From Streptomyces antimycoticus (GTDB lineage: Bacteria; Actinomycetota; Actinomycetes; Streptomycetales; Streptomycetaceae): a stretch of DNA of 64,000 nt. Where the stretch lies: contig NZ_BJHV01000001.1 of assembly GCF_005405925.1 (NCBI RefSeq), forward strand, positions 8,246,001 to 8,310,000. Direction: 5' to 3'. The notes beneath the pieces are model-generated. The model had not been told where the DNA came from. It saw nothing but the letters and a program-made list of their open reading frames with translations, and did no database searches. Positions 46,051 to 54,252 of this stretch are shown here, one piece after another. Within the stretch, counting starts at the first letter, position 1. The number at the start of each line of letters is the position of its first letter. A program made the position numbers and the translations under genes.

Positions 46051-47402
46051 TCACTTCAGGTCGTACGCGGCCATGGCGGCGCGCACGGCGGGCGAGAACA
46101 GCTCGGGGCCGAGGGCGTCGGAGTGCGCCAGCCCCTCGGGGGACAGCCGCAGCCGTCCGGGCTCCGCGCCCGGGTCCAGCCAGCCGCGCGCCGCGAACCG
46201 GGCCAGTTCCTCGGGGAAGTCCTCGGCCGGATCGGTGCCGAACCGGGCCCGGTAGCCCGCCGACTCCATCCCCTCGGCCTGGAGGACGGACTGCAGCAGA
46301 TGGCGCCGGCGGGCCTCGTCGCCGGTCATCCTCCGGCCGTGCTCGGCGCGGGCGAAGTCGGCCGCGGGCCGGGAGACATAGTCGTCGATGATGCCGCGGA
46401 TCTCCCGCATGTCGACCGCGTAGTCGAACGAGTAGTGCAGGGCGGAGGTGTAGGAGCGGGCGCCGCAGCCGAGGCCGACCATGCCGTCCGTCTGGCAGGC
46501 GTGGTCCTCGTCCCCGGTCGCCGGCACCCCCGGGCGCGGAACATCCGCATCGAGACCTGCTCATAGCCATGGGCGAGCAGCTGGTCGCGGCCCGAGCGGT
46601 ACAGCCGCAGCCGCCGCTCGTCCCACTCCGCGTCCCCCTCGGGCTCCCCGGCATCCTTACGGCCGAGCCCGGTCAGCGGGCGGACATAGAGGGGATAGAG
46701 ATACAGCTCCTCCGGGCGCCAGGCCAGGGCGGCGTCCAGGGACCGGCGCCAACTGTCCTCGGTCTGACCGTCGATGCCATAGATCAGATCGATGTTGAGC
46801 ACCGGTATCCCAGCGTCCCGGATCCGGCCCAGCGCCGCCTCCACATCGGCCCGGCGCTGCGGCCGCACCGCCGAGCGCGCCTCCGCGTCGAGGAAGCTCT
46901 GCACTCCCAGGCTCAGCCGGGTGGTGCCGCGCCCGGCCAGCACCGCGAGCCGGTCGGCCGTGGCGGTGGCCGGGGAGGCCTCGACCGAGAGCGGCACGGC
47001 GGCCAGGTCCGCGCCCATCCCCTTCTCGGCGATATCGCAGAGCCGCTCCAGCTCGGCTGCCTCCAGGAACGTGGGGGTGCCGCCGCCGAACGCCGCGGCG
47101 GCGAACCGGGCGTCCTCGCCGAGCGCCTCGCGCACCGCCCCCGCCTGCCGCTCCAGCGCGTCCAGATAGGCGGTCACCAGCCCCTCGGGGGCGCCGATCC
47201 GGGTGAAGAGATTGCAGAAGCCGCAGCGTACCTCGCAGAAGGGGATGTGCAGATACAGCGACAGCGCGTCCTTCGGCTCGGCCGCCCACAGCTCGCGCAG
47301 CGCGGGACGCTCCGCGAGCGGCCGGTAGGCGGTCTTGTGCGGATAGGCGTAGACGTACGACTGGTAGGGGCGGACGGTCGAACCGAGCGTGCTGATGTTC
47401 AT
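46051..47402 (-). CDS. STM4012-family radical SAM protein (one frameshift)
   Basis: About 450 aa after correction. HemW/HemN-like radical SAM protein: Cys56, Cys60, Cys63 in PFCEVRCGFCNLF, AFGGGTPTFLEAAELERLCD, GVQSFLDAEARSAVRPQ, and IDLIYGIDGQTEDSW, plus a C-terminal winged region after the break (GLGCGARSYTSALHYSF, MREIRGIIDDYV). It is not coproporphyrinogen oxidase judging by its operon. The break lies in the adjoining runs 46527-46534, where one missing base restores frame. Its start overlaps the STM4013 stop (ATGA). Confidence 0.82.
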
Positions 47403-48244
47403 CGGGCCTCGAGGAAGAAGTGGGTGTACGGCACCGTCCAGACGACCTCATGGCCGAGCCGGTGGCCCGTGTAGCCGTCGTCGCCGTACGCGGTGCCGTG
47501 GTCGGAGCAGACGATCGCGAAGGCGGGGCCGCGGCCGCTCAGGGCGGTCAGGAGCCGCTCGACATGGCGGTCCACGTACTCCAGGGCGGCGGCGTGGGTG
47601 GTGCGGGAGTCGCCCGCCTCGCGGGTGGCGCCGGGCAGATGGAACCAGTTGGGCTGGTGCAGCGCGGAGACGTTGACGAAGAGGAACAGCCGCCGGCCGG
47701 GGTCCAGACCGGCGATCACCTTTTCGGCGCGGTCGATCTGTGCCTCGAAGGAGGTGGGGGAGGTGACCCCGAACTCCGGCTCCCAGTGGCTCTCGTCAAA
47801 GTAGCCGGGCAGCACCGAGCCCAGCGGAGCCCGCTTGTTGAAGAAGCCGACCCCGCCGATGCACACCGTGTGGTACCCGGCCGCCGCGAGCCCCGACACC
47901 AGATCGGGCGTCTCGAAGACATAGGTGTCCGCCGCGGTGGTCTCGCTGCCCGCGAAGCGGGCCGCGAACAGCCTGCGGTGCGGTCCCGGGGTGGCCGGGG
48001 TCGGCAGGAAACCCGCGAACATCGCCTGGTGGGAGGCGTAGGTGAAGCTGCCGGGGGCATGCCGCTCGGCCCAGGCGCCGCCGGGCATCCGGGCGCTGAG
48101 GTTCGGCGTCCGGCCCGCGGCCGCCAGTTCGGCCGCCACGTCGTAGCGCAGGGTGTCGAGGGTGATCAGCAGCAGGTCATGGCTACCCACGACCTCGTTC
48201 ATATCGGGCTCGGACAGCGGCATGGCGGGCTCACACAGCGGCAT
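47399..48244 (-). CDS. STM4013/SEN3800-family hydrolase (alkaline phosphatase fold)
   Basis: About 281 aa hydrolase of the alkaline phosphatase/sulfatase superfamily. Seen: LLITLDTLRYDVA (metal site), a Ser/Thr nucleophile region APGSFTYASHQAMFAGF without the formylglycine Cys of true sulfatases, FVNVSALHQPNWF, and the second metal site CSDHGTAYGDDG followed by GHRLGHEV. Substrate unknown, possibly a phosphodiester or phosphomonoester. The ATG at 48244 overlaps the STM4014 end by 14 nt; ATG at 48202 (MNEVVGSHD) is an alternative. Confidence 0.82.
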   Translation of the reverse strand: MPLCEPAMPLSEPDMNEVVGSHDLLLITLDTLRYDVAAELAAAGRTPNLSARMPGGAWAERHAPGSFTYASHQAMFAGFLPTPATPGPHRRLFAARFAGSETTAADTYVFETPDLVSGLAAAGYHTVCIGGVGFFNKRAPLGSVLPGYFDESHWEPEFGVTSPTSFEAQIDRAEKVIAGLDPGRRLFLFVNVSALHQPNWFHLPGATREAGDSRTTHAAALEYVDRHVERLLTALSGRGPAFAIVCSDHGTAYGDDGYTGHRLGHEVVWTVPYTHFFLEAR

Positions 48245-49358
48245 CGCGGTGGGGGTCCTTCCCTGTCCGCAGCACGGCGGCGACCTGGGCCGCGTAGGTG
48301 TCAAGGCCCTCCGCGCCGCTGCCGGGCAGACCGGTCAGCCGGGGCAGCAGATCGCCGAACGCGTTGACCTCGCCGACGGCGAACCGCCGCCACCCCGGAC
48401 CGGGCAGCAGATCCACCCCGACGCACAGCGTGCGCGGGAAGCACTCGGCCGCCCGCTCCGCGATGCCCAGCACCTCGCTCCAGGCCACCCCGCTCGCCTC
48501 CGCCGCCGCGCGGGCGGCGGCCAGATCGCCGCGCACCCCGCCGAGGTGGAGATTGGTCATGGGGGAGCGGCTGGTGCGCACCACGGCATGGGTGGCCCTG
48601 CCCGCCACCACCACGATCCGCAGATCGGCCACGCGCTTGTCCTGCGATGCCTTGGGCAGCCAGCGCTCGATGTGCAGCCCGTCCGGCGCCAGCGTGTCGA
48701 CGATCGCGGCGACCTCCGCCTCGGTGTCGTACCGCCGCACCCGCAGCGAGTTGAACAGCAGGCCGTCCTCCGTGCGCTCCACGGAGGTCGTGGCCCGCAC
48801 CCGGCCGGGGCCCGCCGTCTCCACGGCGAGCACCCCGGACGCGGACGAGCCGTGGGCCGGCTTGACGAAGGCGCGCCGCAGCCCCGAGGTGCCGAGCGCC
48901 GCGCGCACATCCTCCCAGCCGCGCACGGGCGGCGCCTGCGGCCCGGAGGTCGGCGAGGGCGGGACCGGGACGCCCGCACCGTCCAGCACCCCGTGGCACA
49001 GCCGCTTGTCGAACAGGACGGCCAGCTCCCCGGGGTGGTTCAGCAGGGTGGCACCGGCCGTGCGCGCCGCCGTCGCGATGTCCCGGACGGCCTCGGTGAA
49101 CCGCGCGTACCAGCGGCCGGTGCCCTCGACCCGGGTGGGATCAAAGGCGCCGCGCAGCAGCCACTCCACCTCCTCGTCCTCGCCCGGCGAGTCGATCCGC
49201 ACGGTTTCGACGGGCTCGAACGCGGCGCCGTCGGTCAGCACATCGCGCCAGGCCAGCACCCGGGGCGCGGGCAGTCCGGCCGCCACGGCGGCGTCGCCGA
49301 ACATCTCCACCCGGCGGCCGCCCGGATTGCCGACCACGGCGAAGCGCGTCTCATACAT
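48231..49358 (-). CDS. STM4014-family ATP-grasp protein
   Basis: 375 aa. It has the features of an ATP-grasp ligase: an N-terminal pre-grasp domain (FAVVGNPGGRRVEMF), FDKRLCHGVLDGAGVPVP, the ATP-binding AFVKPAHGSSASGVLAVE, DLRIVVVAGRATHAVVR and the metal/ATP motif VGVDLLPG...FAVGEVNAFGD. Such enzymes join a carboxylate to an amine or thiol through acyl phosphate, so a peptide-like product is plausible. The family is uncharacterised. ATG with AGGGGCCC upstream; 43 nt after the STM4015 stop. Confidence 0.83.
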   Translation of the reverse strand: MYETRFAVVGNPGGRRVEMFGDAAVAAGLPAPRVLAWRDVLTDGAAFEPVETVRIDSPGEDEEVEWLLRGAFDPTRVEGTGRWYARFTEAVRDIATAARTAGATLLNHPGELAVLFDKRLCHGVLDGAGVPVPPSPTSGPQAPPVRGWEDVRAALGTSGLRRAFVKPAHGSSASGVLAVETAGPGRVRATTSVERTEDGLLFNSLRVRRYDTEAEVAAIVDTLAPDGLHIERWLPKASQDKRVADLRIVVVAGRATHAVVRTSRSPMTNLHLGGVRGDLAAARAAAEASGVAWSEVLGIAERAAECFPRTLCVGVDLLPGPGWRRFAVGEVNAFGDLLPRLTGLPGSGAEGLDTYAAQVAAVLRTGKDPHRDAAV

Positions 49359-49401
49359 GGAAGGGGCCCTTCCCGGTCGGGTTCTCGATGGGGCATGGAC
49401 A

Positions 49402-50358
49402 TCACTCGGCGACGGCGGTGTAGCGGAACACCTCGTCGTCGTATGCGTCCTCGTCGCCCTTCTCGGCCATGACGACCTTCACCCCGGCCGGCTCCAGGGC
49501 CGTGCGCAGCCGCTTCTCCATGGCCGCGGAGAAGTAGTTGTGGTCCAGATCGAGCCACGTCAGATGGGTGAGCGGCTGGCCGTCGAGCAGCGCCGCCGCG
49601 CCCTCGTCGGTGAGCACGCCCATGGACAGGTCGAGGAACGCGAGCTGGGCGACCACGGGCGCCGCCGCCATGGCGGCCGCGATCTCGTCCTGGAGCTCGC
49701 TGTTCTGCACGCCCAGGTGGCGCAGTGCGGGGAACCGGCCGCCGCTCAGGATCGGGGCCAGGTCGGCGACGGTGGCATCGCCCCCGTACTCCTCCACCCC
49801 GAGCCACATCTCCAGGCGCTCGAGTGCGGGCAACTCGCTGGCGGCGACCCCGCGCACCACCTCGCCGGGCAGCCCGCCGGTCTCGAAGCGGAGCGTGCGC
49901 AGATTGGCATGGGTGACGGCCGGGAACGACAGCCCGTTTCCACCGCGGACGCCCAGCTCGCGCAGGGTGGGGTAGGCATGGAGGACCGGTGTCACATCGG
50001 ACTGCTCGATCCAGGAGATCTCCGACTCCTCCGGGACGATGTCGCCGATGAAGACCGCCTCCAGCGAGGTCAGCCGGTCCTTGGCCATGAGGAGCTGCTC
50101 GATGGCGTCGTCGGAGCCGCCTTCGTAGGTCGCGCCCCACAGACCGACGATCAGCGCGCGCACCCGGGAGGGGTCCACCGCGGTCAGGAAGCGCTGGAAA
50201 TGCTCGCCGAATTCGTCGTCCGACTCGTAGACGTAGGGGTTGTAGGAGATCCGCCAGGCGACGGCGCCCGGCTCGGGCAGTTCGGTGGCCCCTTCGTCGG
50301 ACAGCGGAAAGTCGAAGGCCGGAAGGCCGTGCAGTTCGTCCAGGTGGTCGATCGACAT
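49402..50358 (-). CDS. STM4015-family leucine-rich-repeat protein
   Basis: 318 aa protein with leucine-rich-repeat character in its middle and C-terminal part: YPTLRELGVRGG, HANLRTLRFETGG, LPALERLEMWLG, FPALRHLGVQNSEL, LAFLDLSMGVLTDEGAAALL, LTHLTWLDLDHNYFS. The N-terminus MSIDHLDELHGLPAFDF has AGGAGA upstream. It heads the operon and is probably a scaffold or a recognition protein for the two radical SAM and ATP-grasp enzymes; no catalytic motif is visible. Confidence 0.83.
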   Translation of the reverse strand: MSIDHLDELHGLPAFDFPLSDEGATELPEPGAVAWRISYNPYVYESDDEFGEHFQRFLTAVDPSRVRALIVGLWGATYEGGSDDAIEQLLMAKDRLTSLEAVFIGDIVPEESEISWIEQSDVTPVLHAYPTLRELGVRGGNGLSFPAVTHANLRTLRFETGGLPGEVVRGVAASELPALERLEMWLGVEEYGGDATVADLAPILSGGRFPALRHLGVQNSELQDEIAAAMAAAPVVAQLAFLDLSMGVLTDEGAAALLDGQPLTHLTWLDLDHNYFSAAMEKRLRTALEPAGVKVVMAEKGDEDAYDDEVFRYTAVAE

Positions 50359-50619
50359 GAGCGGTATCTCCTGATGTGTTCGCGTGGGCGTGCCTGGTTC
50401 CGATTGGCGTGCGAAGAGTTGTACCAAGCGCCACCGACAGCCGCTTGGGCGGGCGTTGGCGGACGCGGTCCGGCAGCGCCGTCGCCGGGCCGGGGCGCCG
50501 GGCGGGGGCCGGATCGGGTGGTCGGACGGCGTTGTCGGTGGCTCCCCGTAGCGTCATGACCATCGACCGGCCCGCAAGGCCCGGTGGGTCCAACACGGCT
50601 GCGGTGAAGGGGAATTGGC

Positions 50620-50946
50620 ATGTACCGACAGGGCGACGTCCTGATCGTTCCGGTGGCCGCGGAGGCGCTGCCGCAGGGCATCGACGCGCTGCCGCGGCAG
50701 CCGCGGGACGGGCGGGGCCGGCTGGTGCTGGCGCTCGGCGAGGTGACCGGGCACGCCCATGCGGTGGTCGGGCCGGGCACGCTGGTGCGCGAGTCGGGCC
50801 CGTTCGGCGTCTCGTACCTCCATCTCCCCGACGGCGGGCGGGTGGTGCACGAGGAGCACGCGGCGATACCGCTGCCCAAGGGCTGGTACCGCGTGGTGCG
50901 CCAGCGGGAGTACGTGCCGGGCGCCGTGCGCGTCGTGGCGGACTGA
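50620..50946 (+). CDS. Small conserved hypothetical protein upstream of DUF6745 gene
   Basis: 108 aa protein of unknown function. Visible: a QGDVLIVPV opening, a conserved GEVTGHAHAV stretch, then SYLHLPDGGRVVHEEHAAIPLPKGWY and the ending VVRQREYVPG. The spaced His residues (GHAHAV, HEEHAAI) suggest a metal site or a cupin-like fold, though I cannot assign one. ATG after GAAGGGG. It precedes the DUF6745 gene by 17 nt in the same direction, a pairing that suggests they work together. Confidence 0.75.
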   Translation: MYRQGDVLIVPVAAEALPQGIDALPRQPRDGRGRLVLALGEVTGHAHAVVGPGTLVRESGPFGVSYLHLPDGGRVVHEEHAAIPLPKGWYRVVRQREYVPGAVRVVAD

Positions 50947-50963
50947 GAGCGGGGGAGCGAACG

Positions 50964-52142
50964 ATGACGACGGCAACGGCAACGGCAACGGCAACTGCGG
51001 CGGCGACGGCGGTGGGGAACGGCATGAGTGGTGGGAACGTGCTCGCGGACGAGGACCGGACGGCACACTGGCGCACGGTCGCCGCGGCCACCGGCCCGGC
51101 CGACCGCGCGGCGGCCGAGGAGGGCATCGGCCGCGCCTATGAACAGGCCGGGCTCACCGCGCCCGAGTGGATCGTATGGGCCGGTTCCCCGCTGGCGGCC
51201 ACGGCGGCCGTGATGCTGCTGACCGGGCAGGAGGACCGGCTGCCCCAGGAGTTCGCCGAGCGGGCGGCGGGCACACTGCGGGCGTCCGGGGTCGAGCCGG
51301 TCGCGGGCGGCGTGGGCGCGTCGGTGCGGGAGGCCGTGCGCACCCACCCCTGGGCGCGCGCCCGGCAGCGGCTCCATGACGACCTGGGCCCGGCCGGCTG
51401 GGCCGGGCGGTGGGCGCTCTCGGCGGCGCCGCTGTGGGACGTCACCCGCGCCCTGACCGAGCGCGTCCGCACCGGGGTGGTCGAGGCCATGGCGCCGGAG
51501 CCGGACGGGGGGACGGCCGTCCGGCTCGCCCTGCTGGACGCGGTGCTGGGGCAGCATGACGCGCCCTGGCTGGCGGCCGTCGCGGACACGGCGGAGCCCG
51601 ACCCGCTGGCCGGTGTCGCCGCGGTCGCCCGCGCCGCCGGCTGGTGGTGGCCATACGAGAAGGCCGTGATCGTCGCCGAGCGCCCGGTCGAGCTGCACCG
51701 CGACGAGGCCGGCCGTCTCGACCGCGGCGACGGTCCCGCGCTCGCCTTCCCCGACGGCTTCGCGCTGTATGCCTGGCGGGGCATGCCGGTGCCCGCGGAA
51801 TTCCTGCAGCAGCTCGGCGAGCTGACCCCGGACCGCATCCGCGAGGAGGAGAACGCGGAGCTGCGCCGGGTGATGCTGGAGCACTACGGCTATGAGCGCT
51901 ATCTCGAGGAGTCGGGGGCCGAGCCGGTGCACCGCGACGAGACCGGGGTGCTGTGGCGCATCGCGCTGGACGGGGACGAGCCGGTGGTGATGGTCGAGGT
52001 GGTCAACTCCACGCCGGAGCCCGACGGTACGCACCGCACCTACTGGCTGCGCGTGCCACCCCGGGTCCGGACCGCCCGCGAGGGAGTCGCCTGGACCTTC
52101 GGGGTGGACGCCGACACCTACCGCCCCGAGCGTGAGACCTGA
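50964..52142 (+). CDS. DUF6745-like protein
   Basis: 392 aa protein of unknown function, probably DUF6745. It starts with a Thr-Ala repeat (TATATATATA) encoded by ACGGCA hexamers (from 50967). Body: RTAHWRTVAAATGPADRAAAEEG, APEWIVWAGSPLAA, WWWPYEKAVIVAERP and the ending DGTHRTYWLRVPP...AREGVAWTFG. The N-terminal repeat is probably not structured. ATG with GGGGGAGCG upstream. No catalytic motif is recognised. A hairpin follows the stop. Confidence 0.72.
   Translation: MTTATATATATAAATAVGNGMSGGNVLADEDRTAHWRTVAAATGPADRAAAEEGIGRAYEQAGLTAPEWIVWAGSPLAATAAVMLLTGQEDRLPQEFAERAAGTLRASGVEPVAGGVGASVREAVRTHPWARARQRLHDDLGPAGWAGRWALSAAPLWDVTRALTERVRTGVVEAMAPEPDGGTAVRLALLDAVLGQHDAPWLAAVADTAEPDPLAGVAAVARAAGWWWPYEKAVIVAERPVELHRDEAGRLDRGDGPALAFPDGFALYAWRGMPVPAEFLQQLGELTPDRIREEENAELRRVMLEHYGYERYLEESGAEPVHRDETGVLWRIALDGDEPVVMVEVVNSTPEPDGTHRTYWLRVPPRVRTAREGVAWTFGVDADTYRPERET
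50967..50993 (+). repeat. ACGGCA hexanucleotide run
   Basis: Four near-perfect ACGGCA units just after the DUF6745 start codon, coding Thr-Ala. Slippage by whole units keeps frame. Confidence 0.7.
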
Positions 52143-52164
52143 CCACTCGTCAGGTCCCCTTATC

Positions 52165-52187
52165 GCTCCCGGACTTGCCCCGGGAGC
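52165..52187 (+). terminator. Hairpin after the DUF6745 gene
   Basis: GCTCCCGG (52165-52172) pairs perfectly with CCGGGAGC (52180-52187) around 7 nt, 22 bp after the stop, and is followed by CGCCCTTT. Likely terminator before the chitinase promoter. Confidence 0.6.
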
Positions 52188-52216
52188 CGCCCTTTGCTCA
52201 TTCCGGCACAAAGGTT

Positions 52217-52244
52217 TGGTCTATACCTTGACTGGTATAGACCA
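52217..52244 (+). promoter_or_regulatory. DasR/dre-like inverted repeat upstream of chitinase
   Basis: TGGTCTATACC (52217-52227) and GGTATAGACCA (52234-52244) form a perfect 11-bp inverted repeat with 6-bp spacer, 58 bp before the chitinase start. Each half resembles the N-acetylglucosamine/chitin-responsive element TGGTCTAGACCA bound by DasR in Streptomyces chitinase promoters. The fit to that consensus is by eye. Confidence 0.75.
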
Positions 52245-52301
52245 AGCCGCTTGAGTGTCCCTCAGCATTGCAGGGCCCCCCACGCGAAGGAGATCGGCCC
52301 C

Positions 52302-53207
52302 ATGTGGAGACGACGTGTTCTGGCGCCGCTCGCGGCGACCGCGGCGGTGTGTGCGAGTGTGCTTGTCATGCCCATGGCCTCGTCCGCCTCGGCGGCGGGC
52401 ACGACCGCCCAGGCGGCCTGCGACTACCCGAACTGGGCCGCGGGCAGGGCGTACGTCACCGGCGACATCGTCCGGTACACCGACGGCAAGTACTACCGTG
52501 CGGAGCACGACAACCCGGGCTATGACCCGGTGATCAGCACCTGGTACTGGGAGCCCTACAACTGCGGCGGCGAGGGCCAGAACCCGAGCGGCTTCGTGGT
52601 GAGCGAGGCACAGTTCAACCAGATGTTCCCGAACCGGAACTCCTTCTACACCTACCAGGGCCTGACCGCCGCCCTGAGCGCCTACCCCGGCTTCGCCAAC
52701 ACCGGCAGCGACACCGTCAAGAAGCAGGAGGCGGCCGCCTTCCTGGCCAACGTCAACCACGAGACCGGCGGCCTGGTCCACATCGTGGAGCAGAACACCT
52801 CCAACTACCCGCACTACTGCGACTGGAACCAGCCCTACGGCTGCCCCGCGGGCCAGGCGGCCTACTACGGCCGCGGACCGATCCAGCTCAGCTGGAACTT
52901 CAACTACAAGGCCGCGGGCGACGCGCTCGGCATCGACCTGCTCGGCAACCCGTGGCTGGTGGAGCAGGACGCCGCGGTGTCCTGGAAGACCGCCCTGTGG
53001 TTCTGGAACACCCAGACCGGGGCCGGCTCGATGACCCCGCACGACGCCATGGTCAACCAGCGCGGCTTCGGCGAGACCATCCGCGCCATCAACGGCAGCC
53101 TGGAGTGCAACGGCGGCAACCCCGGCCAGGTGCAGAGCCGGATCGACGCCTACCAGCGGTTCGTCCAGATACTCGGCACCACTCCCGGCTCCAACCTGAG
53201 CTGCTGA
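52302..53207 (+). CDS. Secreted GH19 chitinase with N-terminal chitin-binding module
   Basis: 301 aa secreted endochitinase. Residues 1-32: Sec signal (MWRRRVLAPLAATAAVCASVL, Ala-x-Ala site near SAAG). About 39-88: CBM5/12 chitin-binding module (CDYPNWAAGRAYVTGDIVRY, WYWEPYNC). About 100-301: GH19 catalytic domain with SEAQFNQMFP, catalytic Glu in NHETGG, YYGRGPIQLSWNFNY and the ending SRIDAYQRFVQILG. ATG after GAAGGAG. Regulated probably by the dre-like repeat upstream. Acts outside the cell on chitin. Confidence 0.95.
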   Translation: MWRRRVLAPLAATAAVCASVLVMPMASSASAAGTTAQAACDYPNWAAGRAYVTGDIVRYTDGKYYRAEHDNPGYDPVISTWYWEPYNCGGEGQNPSGFVVSEAQFNQMFPNRNSFYTYQGLTAALSAYPGFANTGSDTVKKQEAAAFLANVNHETGGLVHIVEQNTSNYPHYCDWNQPYGCPAGQAAYYGRGPIQLSWNFNYKAAGDALGIDLLGNPWLVEQDAAVSWKTALWFWNTQTGAGSMTPHDAMVNQRGFGETIRAINGSLECNGGNPGQVQSRIDAYQRFVQILGTTPGSNLSC

Positions 53208-53214
53208 GTGGCCG

Positions 53215-53246
53215 CTGACCGGGCCGCCGAGCGGTCATCCGGTCAG
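53215..53246 (+). terminator. Candidate terminator after chitinase
   Basis: Perfect 8-bp arms CTGACCGG (53215-53222) and CCGGTCAG (53239-53246) with a 16-nt loop, starting 8 bp after the chitinase stop. No U-tract. Confidence 0.5.
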
Positions 53247-53299
53247 AAGCGAGGAAATTGAGGTGCGCCGCTCCGCCGCTCCGCGCCAGCCTGGAGCAC

Positions 53300-54183
53300 A
53301 TGGCGTGGACGGTGACGTACGACCTCGATGAGTTCCGGGCCGCGGCGGGCGACTTTCTGGGCGCCCGCGCGGCCCGGCACACCACTTTGCTCACAGTGGT
53401 CTCTTCCCTGGTGGCCGGGGGCAGCGGCAGATACGGCGACCAGCCGCCGGTCTACGGATGGTGGACCGAGCAGGGCTCGGTGGAGGGCGCGTTTCTGTGC
53501 ACCCCGCCCTACCCTCCGCTGCTCTCCCCCTGCCCGACGAGGCGGTTCGGGCGCTCGCCCGCACCCTCGCGGGGAACGGCGAGCGGCAGATCACCGGAGT
53601 CAATGCCGGGCGCGGGACCGCCGAGACCTTCGCCACCGCCTGGACGGGCCTCACCGGTGCGATGAGCAGCGTCGAGCAGAACCACCGGCTCTACCGGCTC
53701 GGCACCCTCACCCCGCCCGATCCCGCGCCCCCGGGGCGCCCCCGGACCGCCACCGCCGCCGACCGCGATCTGCTGGTCACCTGGTACGCGGGGTTCGCCC
53801 GCGAAACCCAGGCGCTGATAAACGACGTCGCCGTCCAGGTGGACGACAAGCTCGGCCACGACGGGATCACCCTGTGGGAGCTGGACGGGCGGCCGGTGGC
53901 CTGTGCCGGAATCAGCCGTACGGTCGCGGGCATGGCCCGGGTCGCCCTCGTCTACACCCCGCCTGAGCTGCGCGGACGCGGCTACGCGGGCGCCGCCACG
54001 GCCGCCGTGAGCCGGGCCGCGCGGGCCGCCGGGGTGCGGGAGGTCCTGCTCTTCACCGATCTCGGCAACCCCACCAGCAACGCCCTCTACCAGCGTCTCG
54101 GCTACCGCCCGCTGGAGGACCATCTGGTGCTGTCGTTCACCTCGGCCGAGCGCACCGTTCCGGAACAAGGTCACCCCTCGTAA
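53300..54183 (+). CDS. GNAT acetyltransferase (one frameshift)
   Basis: About 294 aa after correction. The N-terminal half (MAWTVTYDLDEFRAAAGDFL) is a family-specific extension. The GNAT acetyl-CoA fold is at about 200-280: VALVYTPPELRGRGYAGAA (motif A with RGxGxA) and TDLGNPTSNALYQRLGYRPLEDH (motif B). The frame is lost at the C-run 53526-53530; one missing C gives the continuous PLPDEAVRALARTLAG. Substrate unknown. The start at 53300 is by conservation; no strong ribosome-binding site is visible. Confidence 0.82.
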
Positions 54184-54252
54184 GAGTTGTGTGATTGCAG
54201 CCCAACGGCACCGTGCGTTGGAGTGCCCCCGCCCTCTCACCCTGGAGGATCC

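Noticed and set aside
46051..47402. HemW/coproporphyrinogen oxidase function for the radical SAM protein
   Set aside because: The fold is similar, but the operon context is STM4011-4015 and no heme gene is nearby.
47399..48244. True sulfatase
   Set aside because: The Cys/Ser-x-Pro-x-Arg formylglycine motif is absent; only the alkaline-phosphatase-fold metal sites are visible.
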